From positions 1 through 62,344 of the forward strand of contig JAFYWG010000037.1 of assembly GCA_017558115.1 (NCBI GenBank): a DNA stretch of 62,344 bases, read 5' to 3'. How positions within the stretch are numbered: the first letter of the stretch is position 1; every line of letters begins with the position of its first letter. Positions 9,365 to 17,993 of the stretch are shown here, piece by piece. Source of the stretch: Alistipes sp. GTDB lineage: Bacteria > Bacteroidota > Bacteroidia > Bacteroidales > Rikenellaceae. The notes under the pieces are model-generated. The model saw only the letters and a list, made by a program, of their open reading frames with translations. It had not been told where the DNA came from and did not search any database. The translations under genes and the position numbers were made by a program.

Positions 9365-10828
9365 TTAACGGGTTGTGTTGTGTGTAGTTTCGAATGCTTT
9401 GCGCACCTCCTCGCGGTCGTCGAAGTGGTGCTTCACGGTGCCAATGATCTGGTAGTCCTCGTGGCCTTTGCCCGCAATAAGGATGATGTCGCCTGCCTTG
9501 GCAAGCATCGTCGCTGTGCGTATAGCCTCTCGGCGGTCGCTGATGCGTAGGTAGTTTGTAGCGCCCGCTACGCCTGCAACCATATCATCGAGGATGGCGT
9601 CGGGATTCTCGGTACGGGGGTTGTCCGAGGTGAATATCGCCGTTGTGGCGTGCTCCACAGCTATCTTTGCCATCTCGGGGCGCTTGGTCTTGTCTCTGTC
9701 GCCACCACAGCCGCATACTACGATGAGCTGCTGCTGCGCGGTGCGTATCTCTTCGATTGTCTGAATCACATTCTCCAAGGCATCGGGCGTGTGTGCATAA
9801 TCCACAATCGCCATTGTGCGGTCCGCGGCCGTGATGGTCTCGAAGCGTCCCGCCACGGGGGTGAGCATTGAGAGTGTTGTGAGCACCTCGGTGCTGTCGA
9901 TGCCCAGAAGTGTCGCTGCGGCATATACCGTGGTGAGGTTGTAGGCGTTGAACCTACCCGTAAACTTCACCCACACCTCTTTGCCATCGAGGATGAGTTG
10001 CATGCCGTCGGGGTGCATCTCTACAATCTTTGTGCGGTAGTCGGCCATCGAGCGCAACGATAGACGGTAGCCACGTGCCTTGCAGTTCTGCAGCATAACG
10101 TCGCCATTACGGTCGTCGCCATTCACCACAGCCCATGCCTCGGGTGCGAGGTTGTCGAAGAACGACTTCTTGGCGCGGATATACTCCTTGTATGTGCCGT
10201 GGTAGTCGAGGTGGTCGTGTGTGAGGTTTGTGAAGAGGGCACCTGCGAAGTGAAGGTTTGCAATGCGGTGCTGAGCTGCTGCGTGCGACGACACCTCCAT
10301 GAAGCAGTAGTCGCAGCCCTCATCTACCATCTCGCGCATCATGGCGTTGAGGCGTATGGCGTCGGGTGTGGTGTGTGTTGAGGCCACGCTACGCTCACCT
10401 ATGCGGTAGATGACCGTAGATATGAGACCCGCCTTGTAGCCCATCGCCATAAACATGTCGTATAGGAGCGTCGCGGTAGTGGTCTTGCCATTTGTGCCAG
10501 TCACACCCACAAGCTTTAGCTCCAACGTGGGGTGGTCATAGAATGAGGCTGCCATGGCTGCCATAGCAACGTTGGTGTCCTCCACCACGACGTATGTGAC
10601 GCCGTTGTTAATCTCCGTGGGTAGCTCCTGGCATACGATAGCCGAGGCACCGCGCTCAATGGCTGCGGGGATGAAGTTGTGGCCGTCGCTCGCCGTGCCG
10701 CGCACAGCAAAGAAGCATGAACCACGCTCCACGCGGCGCGAGTCGTACTCCAATGCCGTAATCGTGGGGTTTGCACCCTTTATCTCTAAGGCTCGAACAT
10801 CGTCGAGCAAGTCGTGTAGTTGTTTCAT
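9365..10828 (-). CDS. murE: UDP-MurNAc-tripeptide synthetase, meso-DAP type
   Basis: 487 residues. The P-loop GVTGTNGKTTTAT lies near residue 109, NLTHDHLDYHG marks the central domain, and DNPR (TSDNPRTENP) near residue 401 is the motif that selects meso-diaminopimelate over lysine. The enzyme adds the third stem-peptide residue in the cytosol. The motif therefore predicts DAP-type peptidoglycan, as expected of Bacteroidetes. It starts 45 bases after ftsI. Confidence 0.97.
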   Translation of the reverse strand: MKQLHDLLDDVRALEIKGANPTITALEYDSRRVERGSCFFAVRGTASDGHNFIPAAIERGASAIVCQELPTEINNGVTYVVVEDTNVAMAAMAASFYDHPTLELKLVGVTGTNGKTTTATLLYDMFMAMGYKAGLISTVIYRIGERSVASTHTTPDAIRLNAMMREMVDEGCDYCFMEVSSHAAAQHRIANLHFAGALFTNLTHDHLDYHGTYKEYIRAKKSFFDNLAPEAWAVVNGDDRNGDVMLQNCKARGYRLSLRSMADYRTKIVEMHPDGMQLILDGKEVWVKFTGRFNAYNLTTVYAAATLLGIDSTEVLTTLSMLTPVAGRFETITAADRTMAIVDYAHTPDALENVIQTIEEIRTAQQQLIVVCGCGGDRDKTKRPEMAKIAVEHATTAIFTSDNPRTENPDAILDDMVAGVAGATNYLRISDRREAIRTATMLAKAGDIILIAGKGHEDYQIIGTVKHHFDDREEVRKAFETTHNTTR

Positions 10829-10873
10829 ATCTCTATAGTGGAGAGGAGGGTTGCCCCTCGCTAAATATCACAA

Positions 10874-13195
10874 TTATTTGAGTGTCAGATGTATTTTGCT
10901 ATTGTTCGTTGTTATGGTCTTACCGGGGTCGATGCTCTGCGTACGCACGCTGCCGTAGCCACTATGTGTCACGCTCATGCCCACCGACTCGAGGAGGTAG
11001 AGTGCATCCGAGAGACCCATACCGCGTACGTCGGGCACCTTGCCCTCGGCGAACTCCAAGCCCGCGATGGTGCTATTACCCTCGTTGTCAATCTTCGCCT
11101 TGCCCCAATCCATACCCTTGGCCTCGTTAGTATGGCTGTTGCTGAGCTTGCGGCTAACCTCCGCCACGTCGCCACTATCTCCTGCCTTGATTCTCACGGG
11201 GCTGAATGGTGTCTCAGCTCTCTCCACCTCGGCATGAAGTGTGGGGTCGTTGGCGTGGATGTATGTCATGATGTTGTTTGCCACGGGACCTGCCAAGAGG
11301 ATACCGTAGTAGGGGTCGCCATCATACATCTTCTGCTTGCAGATGCCGACATATACGGTGTACTTGGGATTCTCGGCAGGGAGCACACAGACGATAGAAC
11401 CGTAGTAGTACTCATCGTCCTTGTCTATGCCATTTACCATCTGCTTATGGTCGATGGTGCCGATAGAGGTAAATGTCGACCACATCTGCGCAGTACCCGT
11501 CTTACAACCAAATGATGTGGGTAGGTCTCTGAACTTACCCGAGGTGCGTGTTGTACCCGCCACGAGGCAGCTGTCGAGGAGTTCGAGTGTGCGCTTCGAG
11601 CACATCTTCTTGTTGAGCACCACCGTGGGCATCACTTCGAGCACCGTGCCGTCACACTCTATGCGGTCTACGAGGCGTGGTGCTACCATGCGGCCATCGT
11701 TGGCAACGCCGTTATAGAATGTCGCCATGTGGATGGGGGGTATCGTCAACTCGTAGCCATATGCCATGCGTGGTAGGCGCGATGATGTGCTACCATCCTT
11801 ATTCCACTCGGCTGTGCCCGCCATGGGGAGGTAGGGCTCTGCCTCGCCATACTTCTCCATGCCGACATAGTCGCCAAAGCCTATATCTGCTAAGAACTCG
11901 GTGTACTCCTCGGGGTTATCCTTCCATTTCTGGTATACGGCCTTCGCGTAGTAGACGTTCGATGAGTGTGCAAAGGCATCTACGAGGGTGATGTTACCAT
12001 CGGTGCCCTCACCCGCATCGTGGGTGTCGTATACTGTTGCGGCACCCACCTTAATACCCTTCTTTGGGGTGGAGTGCTCGGTGTTTACCTTTGTGTCGAG
12101 CTCGTAGTCGCCAATCTCGAGTAGTGCCATTGTCGTTGCGAGCTTCATTGTCGAGCCAGGCATCATACTACTCTTAAAGGCATGGTTCTCCACACGCTCG
12201 GTATACTCGCCGCCTCGCTCCTTACCCGAGCCGAGGTTCACCAACGCGAGGAGGTTGCCTGTTTCAACCTCCATAACTATCGCCACGCCAAACGATGCGT
12301 TCTGCTGCTGCAATACCTCGCGGAGGTAGCCATCTGCAGCACGCTGTATGCCGGCATCTATCGTTGTGATGACGTCGCAGCCATCCACGGGCATCACATT
12401 CTTGTCGTCGTCGACACGTGCCCAGAAGCCGTGGGCTATCCATTGCTCCTTAACGCTGCCATCCTTACCCGTTAGCTGCTCGTTGAAGAGGTATTCGATG
12501 CCCTTACCGCCAATCTCCTTTGTCTCGGTCTCGGTCTCTATGGTGATGGGGGTATGGCGACCGATAGCCTGGCGAGCAACATCGTCTAAGGGGTATAGGC
12601 GCTGCTCCTCGGGGCGTGTGAAGTAGACATAGCCGAGGTTGCCGTTGAGGATGGGGTAGTTGCGCATGGTGTTCCACTCGTCGATGGTCACAAGGCGCGG
12701 AAAGAGCTTGTAGGCGCGATTCTTGGCCAATGTGCGCTCCTTGCATAGTATGTTGAAGTACTCCTTGGCGCTGAGATATTTGTATCTGTTCTCGGCAGCA
12801 TCCTCGCTATTGAAGTGTAGTGCGAGGAGTTTCGACAAGGAGTCTGCATTCTTGATGTAGAGCATGCTATCGGCCTTGCGTATACCATCGGATTTGAAGT
12901 CTATCTCGACGTTGTAGCGTAGGCTCGATATGGCAAGAGGCTCGCCGTCGCGCGTGAGGATAGCACCGCGGTGCGCCTCGATGGTCTCGGTGCGGAATAC
13001 GCCATCCTTCAACACCTGGGCATTGTGCTTAACTGCGGGGCTGGCAATCTGCACACTGATCAGGCGTATGGCGATGCCGAGGCCTACCAACATGAATGCA
13101 AAGTACAGGAAGCTCACGCGTGCCACAACATCTTGCTTGTGACCGCGCTTAGCCTTCTGGTCTGAACCACTATTTTCTCTATGCTTTTTACTCAT
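10874..13195 (-). CDS. ftsI: Septal transpeptidase (PBP3/FtsI) with one PASTA domain
   Basis: 773 residues, a class B penicillin-binding protein. One membrane anchor follows a basic N-terminus (about 28-50). The dimerisation domain contains HRGAILTRDGEPLAIS. The transpeptidase active site has SxxK as PGSTMKL (about 345), SxN as HSSNVYY (about 410) and KTG as GCKTGTAQ (about 563). A single PASTA domain closes the protein (about 705-773, VPDVRGMGLSDALYLLES). It crosslinks septal peptidoglycan and partners with FtsW. It lies six bases after ftsL. PASTA-bearing FtsI is common in Bacteroidetes and absent from E. coli. Confidence 0.96.
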   Translation of the reverse strand: MSKKHRENSGSDQKAKRGHKQDVVARVSFLYFAFMLVGLGIAIRLISVQIASPAVKHNAQVLKDGVFRTETIEAHRGAILTRDGEPLAISSLRYNVEIDFKSDGIRKADSMLYIKNADSLSKLLALHFNSEDAAENRYKYLSAKEYFNILCKERTLAKNRAYKLFPRLVTIDEWNTMRNYPILNGNLGYVYFTRPEEQRLYPLDDVARQAIGRHTPITIETETETKEIGGKGIEYLFNEQLTGKDGSVKEQWIAHGFWARVDDDKNVMPVDGCDVITTIDAGIQRAADGYLREVLQQQNASFGVAIVMEVETGNLLALVNLGSGKERGGEYTERVENHAFKSSMMPGSTMKLATTMALLEIGDYELDTKVNTEHSTPKKGIKVGAATVYDTHDAGEGTDGNITLVDAFAHSSNVYYAKAVYQKWKDNPEEYTEFLADIGFGDYVGMEKYGEAEPYLPMAGTAEWNKDGSTSSRLPRMAYGYELTIPPIHMATFYNGVANDGRMVAPRLVDRIECDGTVLEVMPTVVLNKKMCSKRTLELLDSCLVAGTTRTSGKFRDLPTSFGCKTGTAQMWSTFTSIGTIDHKQMVNGIDKDDEYYYGSIVCVLPAENPKYTVYVGICKQKMYDGDPYYGILLAGPVANNIMTYIHANDPTLHAEVERAETPFSPVRIKAGDSGDVAEVSRKLSNSHTNEAKGMDWGKAKIDNEGNSTIAGLEFAEGKVPDVRGMGLSDALYLLESVGMSVTHSGYGSVRTQSIDPGKTITTNNSKIHLTLK

Positions 13196-13201
13196 CGTTG
13201 G

Positions 13202-13825
13202 TTACTTTTCTATAAGTCGACTGCTCTTTGCGAGGTCGATAAGCTCAATGTTGTGCTCCTTGAGGCGCTCCGTTACCGAACTTTTTGACGATAGCTCGTA
13301 GCGCTGCTCGTCCTTTACCACCGAGCGCTCATGGAGTGTTGTTAGCGTGCGCTCCTTGCGGCGATACTCGTTGCTGGCATTCAGCGAGAGGAATGTGAGC
13401 ACGATACTTAGGAAGCACATCACGGCAATGGCTATGAAGTAGCGGTAGTAGGGTACAGTGCCCTCGGTAAGCAGCGAGCCCGTGATGATATGGTCTATAA
13501 GGCGCTTGGCGGTCTTTGGCTTATCCTCGGCGCTCTCGCTCTCGTTTACATCATCCTCATTCTCCTCGCTCTCATCCTCCTCTGCACTCTCTTCTATCTC
13601 CTCCACGAAAGGCTCCTCGAGGGCGAACTGCGGCGCCGGGGTGTAGGTGGGGCGCTTCTTGATGATCTGCTCAAGTGCCTCTTCGTCTGCTGCCTCCTCG
13701 GCAGCCTCCTCCTCCACGCGTACCACCTCGCGGACTATACGTCGGCGCATAGCCACATGGCTTGGGCCTCTGTCGTCGAGGTCGTCGGCAAGTATCTCGT
13801 TGCGGTTATCTCTATCTTTGGTCAT
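13202..13825 (-). CDS. ftsL: FtsL-like divisome protein
   Basis: 207 residues. A long acidic cytoplasmic region (about 1-120, rich in Glu/Asp) precedes one membrane helix (YFIAIAVMCFLSIVLTFLS, about 128-148). A short periplasmic segment with leucine/charged heptad character follows (EYRRKERTLTTLHERSV). The single-pass, coiled-coil form and the slot between rsmH and ftsI are those of FtsL, which holds the FtsW/FtsI complex. The acidic cytoplasmic extension is much longer than in E. coli FtsL (121 residues). Sequence identity to FtsL cannot be judged by eye, so the call rests on topology and position. Confidence 0.75.
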   Translation of the reverse strand: MTKDRDNRNEILADDLDDRGPSHVAMRRRIVREVVRVEEEAAEEAADEEALEQIIKKRPTYTPAPQFALEEPFVEEIEESAEEDESEENEDDVNESESAEDKPKTAKRLIDHIITGSLLTEGTVPYYRYFIAIAVMCFLSIVLTFLSLNASNEYRRKERTLTTLHERSVVKDEQRYELSSKSSVTERLKEHNIELIDLAKSSRLIEK

Positions 13826-13838
13826 GGTGCTCTATGGT

Positions 13839-14747
13839 TTATAGCTTCTCGGCCACACGGAGCTTCGCGCTACGTGAGCGTGGGTTGAGGGCTATCTCCT
13901 CGTCGGTGGGGATGACAGCCTTGCGTGTAATCGCCTTGAGTGGCGTTGTTGCGCGACCAAAAAAGTCCTTTTCGATGCGACCCTCGGTGTTGCCACTACG
14001 CATGAAGTTCTTTACTATGCGATCCTCCAACGAGTGGTACGACATCACCACCAGACGACCCTCGGGTGCAAGGAGCTTGAGGCTCTGCTCGAGTGCCATC
14101 TTAAGCGCCTCAATCTCGCCATTTAGCTCGATGCGCAACGCTTGGAAGAGCTTCGTGAGGAACTTGGCCTCATCCTTTGGTGGTGTGCAGGGCTTCACGG
14201 CCTCCACAAGCTCTGCCGTCGTGGTGATGGACTTCGTGTTGCGGGCGCGCTCAATGCAGTTGGCAATCTTCCATGTGGTGTCCAACTCGCCATACTCCGC
14301 GAAGATGCGGCTTAAGGCATCATTTGTGTAGGTGTTGACAATGTCGGCAGCTGTGCGACCACCGCGTGTGTTCATGCGCATATCCAAGAGGGCTTCGCCA
14401 CGGAACGAGAAGCCTCGGTGCTTAGCATCGAAGTGGTGTGACGATACGCCGAGGTCAGCCAAGATGCCGTCGACATGCTCCACGCCGCGAAGGCGCATAG
14501 CACCGCGCACGAAGCGGAAGTTCGAAGCCACAAAGGTGTGGCGCTCGTCGTCGGGGGCATTTGCCGCAGCATCGGGGTCCTGATCGAGGGAGTAGAGGTG
14601 ACCCTTAGGACCGAGGTGCTTGAGTATCTCGCGAGTGTGACCACCGCCACCCATCGTAAGGTCGATATATATGCCGTCGGGTTTGATTGCGAGGTTGTCG
14701 ATGCACTCCTGTAACATCACTGGTATGTGGTATGTTTCCGCTGCCAT
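13839..14747 (-). CDS. rsmH: 16S rRNA m4C1402 methyltransferase
   Basis: 302 residues from ATG 14747 (MAAETYHIPVMLQE). An upstream in-frame ATG at 14813 exists but adds 22 residues not typical of the family, so the internal start is chosen. RsmH uses AdoMet to N4-methylate C1402 of 16S rRNA. The AdoMet motif is TMGGGGHT near residue 31. GILADLGVSSHHFD, RGFSFRGEALLDMRM and the C-terminal SYHSLEDRIVKNF are diagnostic. It is the first gene of the dcw operon. mraZ, its usual upstream partner, is absent. A TATCTTCG at 14784-14791 is a possible -7 box. Confidence 0.97.
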   Translation of the reverse strand: MAAETYHIPVMLQECIDNLAIKPDGIYIDLTMGGGGHTREILKHLGPKGHLYSLDQDPDAAANAPDDERHTFVASNFRFVRGAMRLRGVEHVDGILADLGVSSHHFDAKHRGFSFRGEALLDMRMNTRGGRTAADIVNTYTNDALSRIFAEYGELDTTWKIANCIERARNTKSITTTAELVEAVKPCTPPKDEAKFLTKLFQALRIELNGEIEALKMALEQSLKLLAPEGRLVVMSYHSLEDRIVKNFMRSGNTEGRIEKDFFGRATTPLKAITRKAVIPTDEEIALNPRSRSAKLRVAEKL

Positions 14748-14850
14748 TTTGTAACGCTTTTTACATAGTAAAAAATAACGGGACGAAGATAGTAAAAAAA
14801 CGCCAAATAGCATAATTTCGTTGAGGTAAAAATTAAATTCAATATCGAGG

Positions 14851-15732
14851 ATGATACGTCGTGAGAGAGAACTGCTGGAAGCGGAGTTGCAGTGTGCTAC
14901 TCATCTTGGACGAGCAACGCACTGTAAGGCTGATATTTATACGTTCGACGGGGCGCGTTCGCCATGTCTTATGCGCGAGGTGTGGAGATTGAGAGATTTG
15001 GCATTTCGCCAAGCGGGTGTAGCACTTCAAGATAGCGCTAATGGCTGCGCTTCGGATTGTGATGGGTCGTGCAGGCAGCTTATTGTTTGGGATGGTGCGG
15101 CGCGCGAGATTGTGGGTGGCTATCGCTACGCTTTGGGTGCAGAGGTGGCGCCAGAGAGCTTGTCCATTTGGCGATATTTCACGCTTTCGCCGCGCTTTAT
15201 AAATGACTATATCCCCTCGGCGTTAGAGTTGGGTCGATCCTTTGTCTCGCCCCAATATCAGTGTGGTGCAGCCGATCGTACGATATATGCTCTCGATGCC
15301 TTGTGGGAGGGGCTTGGTCGGGTGGTTGTGTATTGGGATGTGCGCTACCTTTTTGGGCGTGTCACGCTCTATCCCACGCTTAGTGTTAGGGCGCGCAACC
15401 TCCTTGTTGGCTTTATGCGTTATCTCTTTCCGTCGCACGAGGCGTTGGTGGTGGCAAGGCATCCCGTACGCATGGGGTTGAGTCGCTATCGTTGTCGAAA
15501 ACTCTTTGTTGGTGAGACTATTTCGGATAATTATAGGGTGTTGATATCGCTGCTTAAAGGTATGCGTCATACGATGCCTCCCATCCTGTCATCCTATATG
15601 CGCCTATCGCCCACGATGCAGACGTTCGATACCTATGAAAACCCCGATTTAGGCGGTGTGGCCGAGGTTGCTATAATGCTCACGGTGGAGGACTTCTACG
15701 ATAATGTGAAGCGCCGATATCTTATGCAATAG
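14851..15732 (+). CDS. Hemolysin/OlsB-type acyl-ACP N-acyltransferase, GlsB-like
   Basis: 293 residues. The N-terminal half matches the Acetyltransf_5 (GNAT-like) pattern of the family once called putative hemolysins: LRDLAFRQAG, then DCDGSCRQLIVWD, EIVGGYRYALG, and an ELGRSFVSPQYQ acyl-donor segment. These enzymes N-acylate amino acids to start ornithine or glycine lipid synthesis; in Bacteroides GlsB does this for glycine lipid. No GlsA-like second acyltransferase lies beside it here, so the exact product is open. It is divergent from rsmH and convergent with the ROK kinase. Confidence 0.65.
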   Translation: MIRRERELLEAELQCATHLGRATHCKADIYTFDGARSPCLMREVWRLRDLAFRQAGVALQDSANGCASDCDGSCRQLIVWDGAAREIVGGYRYALGAEVAPESLSIWRYFTLSPRFINDYIPSALELGRSFVSPQYQCGAADRTIYALDALWEGLGRVVVYWDVRYLFGRVTLYPTLSVRARNLLVGFMRYLFPSHEALVVARHPVRMGLSRYRCRKLFVGETISDNYRVLISLLKGMRHTMPPILSSYMRLSPTMQTFDTYENPDLGGVAEVAIMLTVEDFYDNVKRRYLMQ

Positions 15733-15738
15733 CATAGG

Positions 15739-15779
15739 AAAAAGCGGAATAGACAATGCCTATTCCGCTTAAAATTTTT
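15739..15779. terminator. Bidirectional intrinsic terminator
   Basis: AAGCGGAATAG (15742-15752) pairs with CTATTCCGCTT (15760-15770). T runs flank it on both strands, and it lies between the convergent acyltransferase and ROK genes. Confidence 0.9.
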
Positions 15780-15791
15780 GGTTAAAATCTA

Positions 15792-16823
15792 CTATGAGTA
15801 GCTCTCTACAACAGCCTCGAGGTGTTGCTTCCAGATAAGTGCTGCACCGCCCAAAATAGCCACATTCTTATCCTGGATGCCGCTCATCATAAGCTTAACC
15901 TTGCCCTTGAATACGCTGAGCTGGTTCTCCTCCATATACTTGTATGTGGGGCGCATGATGTAGTCGCCGGCATTTGCCAAGCCGCCAAAGAGGATGATAG
16001 CCTCGGGTGATGTGACTGCTGTGAGGTCGGCAAGAGCCAAGCCGAGAACCTTGCCTGTGCGCTCGAAGGCCTCAAGAGCGATAGGATCGTTCTTTGCAGC
16101 TGCGTCAGAGAGCATCTTTGCCTCGAACTTCTCGTAGGGGATTGATCGAAGCTCACTCTCACACGTCATAGATGCCATGAGGTCGAAAGCGGTACGCTTG
16201 ATGCCAGTAGCTGAGACATATGCCTCGAGGCAGCCCTTACGGCCGCAGCCACACTGACGGCCAGTCTCGCGTGAGTCAACTGCGATGTGGCCATACTCGC
16301 CAGCGAAGCCGTCGTGGCCGTATACCATCTCGCCATTACATACGATGCCCGAGCCGAGGCCTGTGCCAAGGGTAATCATCGCGAAGTCCTTCATGCCGCG
16401 TGCGTTACCAAAGACCATCTCGCCGATAGCTGCAGCGTTGGCATCGTTGGTAACCATCACCTTCGCGCCACCCATCAAGCGGCTGAGGTCGTCAACAAAG
16501 TTGAAGATGCGGATTGAGTCGGGACGTGGATCCTGGGGATCTTCAAACTTCCAGAGGTTTGCGGGAGTCTCGATGCGACCAGAGTGGATGTTGGCGTTGG
16601 GGGCGCCCACACCGATGCCGATAAGGTCGCACTCGGGCTGTGAAGAGATAAGCTCCTTCATCGATGCCGCAAGGGTCTCCATGTATGGTTTGTAGTCGTC
16701 GTAATATTTGAATTTATCGGTAGGAATCTTGCTCTCTGCAATCACATTACCATCCTCATCCACAAGACCAAAGGCAGTATTGGTGCCACCAATATCAATG
16801 CCCATTGCATATTTTTTAGTCAT
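15792..16823 (-). CDS. ROK-family sugar kinase, probable glucokinase
   Basis: 343 residues. The ATP-binding MGIDIGGTNTAFG motif is at residues 7-19. The ROK zinc motif follows GHIAVDS, with three of its Cys in CGCGRKGCLEAY near residue 190. Catalytic Asp lies in MVTNDANAAAIGE. Family members phosphorylate glucose or other hexoses with ATP in the cytosol. No DNA-binding N-terminus is present, so it is an enzyme and not a NagC-type repressor. It is monocistronic with a strong promoter (16855-16887). The sugar specificity is inferred. Confidence 0.9.
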   Translation of the reverse strand: MTKKYAMGIDIGGTNTAFGLVDEDGNVIAESKIPTDKFKYYDDYKPYMETLAASMKELISSQPECDLIGIGVGAPNANIHSGRIETPANLWKFEDPQDPRPDSIRIFNFVDDLSRLMGGAKVMVTNDANAAAIGEMVFGNARGMKDFAMITLGTGLGSGIVCNGEMVYGHDGFAGEYGHIAVDSRETGRQCGCGRKGCLEAYVSATGIKRTAFDLMASMTCESELRSIPYEKFEAKMLSDAAAKNDPIALEAFERTGKVLGLALADLTAVTSPEAIILFGGLANAGDYIMRPTYKYMEENQLSVFKGKVKLMMSGIQDKNVAILGGAALIWKQHLEAVVESYS

Positions 16824-16854
16824 CCTTATAGTATTATTAGAAAATTTTATTGGT

Positions 16855-16887
16855 CAAAGTTACCAAAATTATTTTAATCTATGCAAA
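16855..16887 (-). promoter_or_regulatory. Bacteroidetes promoter for the ROK kinase
   Basis: The minus strand carries TTTG (16884-16887), 21 bases, then TAACTTTG (16855-16862). This is a full match to the -33/-7 consensus with standard spacing, predicting a leader of about 25 bases. Confidence 0.8.
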
Positions 16888-16963
16888 AAAATTATTAATT
16901 TTGACGCATATTATCCAATATGTACCGCGTAGCGTGCGTCGGTATGTGTGCGATAAGTGCTTA

Positions 16964-16986
16964 TAATGGAGCGGTTTGCTCCATAA
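16964..16986. other. Inverted repeat upstream of the polyprenyl synthase
   Basis: TAATGGAGC and GCTCCATAA-type arms around GGTTT sit about 28 bases before the ATG at 17013. No T run follows, so an operator or leader hairpin is more likely than a terminator. Confidence 0.4.
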
Positions 16987-17012
16987 TTACGAAGAATAAA
17001 AAGTAAAGAGTC

Positions 17013-17987
17013 ATGATTCGTACAAATGAAGAGATTTTAGCAGAGTTTGAGGCCGCACTCAGCCAGATGCAGACCCCCGCGGAGCCTGAGCTGTTGTATG
17101 CCCCCATTATCTACTCGATGTCGGGTGGTGGCAAGCGCCTGCGCCCCGTGTTGTTGCTCATCGCCACCGAGGCCTTTGGTGGTAGCGTCGACAAGGCTAT
17201 GCCTGCGGCTATGGCTGTGGAGGTTTTCCACAACTTCACGCTCTTGCACGACGACATCATGGACAACGCTGCGGTGCGCCGTGGCAAGCCCTCGGTATTT
17301 GCCAAGTGGGGTGAGAACGTGGCCATCCTTTCGGGCGATGCCATGCTTATTTCGGCATACAAAAACCTCGCCATGCTCGACGCAGAGCGCCTTGCGCGTG
17401 TCATGCCCCTATTTAACGAGATGGCATTGGAGGTGTGTGAGGGTCAGCAGTACGATATGGACTTCGAGAGCATGGAGCGCGTAGCTGTGGAGGAGTATAT
17501 ACAGATGATCGAGCGTAAGACCTCGGCACTTTTGTCGGGCTCGGCGATGATAGGTGCTACGTTGGCGGGTGCTTCGGACGATGACGTAAAAAAGATATAC
17601 CGCTTTGCTACGGAGCTTGGTCTGGCGTTTCAGCTTCAAGACGATATGCTCGATAGCTTTGGTGACGAGGCCCTCGGCAAGAAGATTGGTGGCGACATCC
17701 TTGAGGGTAAGCAGACATACCTCATGGTGCAGGCCATGAGCCGCGCATCGCATGAGGAGCGCGAGGTGTTGCGCACAACACACAAGAACGAGGCGTTGAG
17801 CGATGCCGAGAAGATTGCTACGGTGAAGGCTATCTATGAGAAGCTCGATGTTAAGCATGCTACGGAGCAGCAGATAGAGTTGCGCTTTGAGCGTGCCCTT
17901 GCGGTGTTGAATACCCTCTCTATTGGTGGCGAGCGCGCGGTGCGTCTCGCGGAGTTTGCCCGCAACCTTATGGGTAGAAAGAAGTAA
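17013..17987 (+). CDS. Trans-isoprenyl (polyprenyl) diphosphate synthase
   Basis: 324 residues. The two Asp-rich motifs of the family are LLHDDIMDNA (about 80-89) and LQDDMLDSFGD (about 208-218). GGGKRLRP near residue 40 binds isopentenyl diphosphate. It elongates allylic diphosphates with IPP. Small residues before the first motif and the lack of a bulky stop pattern suggest a medium or long chain product such as the menaquinone side chain, but chain length cannot be fixed from sequence. The U32 gene starts six bases later, so they are co-transcribed. Confidence 0.92.
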   Translation: MIRTNEEILAEFEAALSQMQTPAEPELLYAPIIYSMSGGGKRLRPVLLLIATEAFGGSVDKAMPAAMAVEVFHNFTLLHDDIMDNAAVRRGKPSVFAKWGENVAILSGDAMLISAYKNLAMLDAERLARVMPLFNEMALEVCEGQQYDMDFESMERVAVEEYIQMIERKTSALLSGSAMIGATLAGASDDDVKKIYRFATELGLAFQLQDDMLDSFGDEALGKKIGGDILEGKQTYLMVQAMSRASHEEREVLRTTHKNEALSDAEKIATVKAIYEKLDVKHATEQQIELRFERALAVLNTLSIGGERAVRLAEFARNLMGRKK

Positions 17988-17993
17988 AGGAGT

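Noticed and set aside
10874-13195. Penicillin-binding protein for elongation (PBP2)
   Set aside because: The position between ftsL and murE and the C-terminal PASTA domain identify FtsI.
13839-14813. Longer rsmH start at 14813
   Set aside because: It would add 22 hydrophobic/basic residues not seen in RsmH and would cover the likely promoter. MAAETYHIPVMLQE is the normal start.
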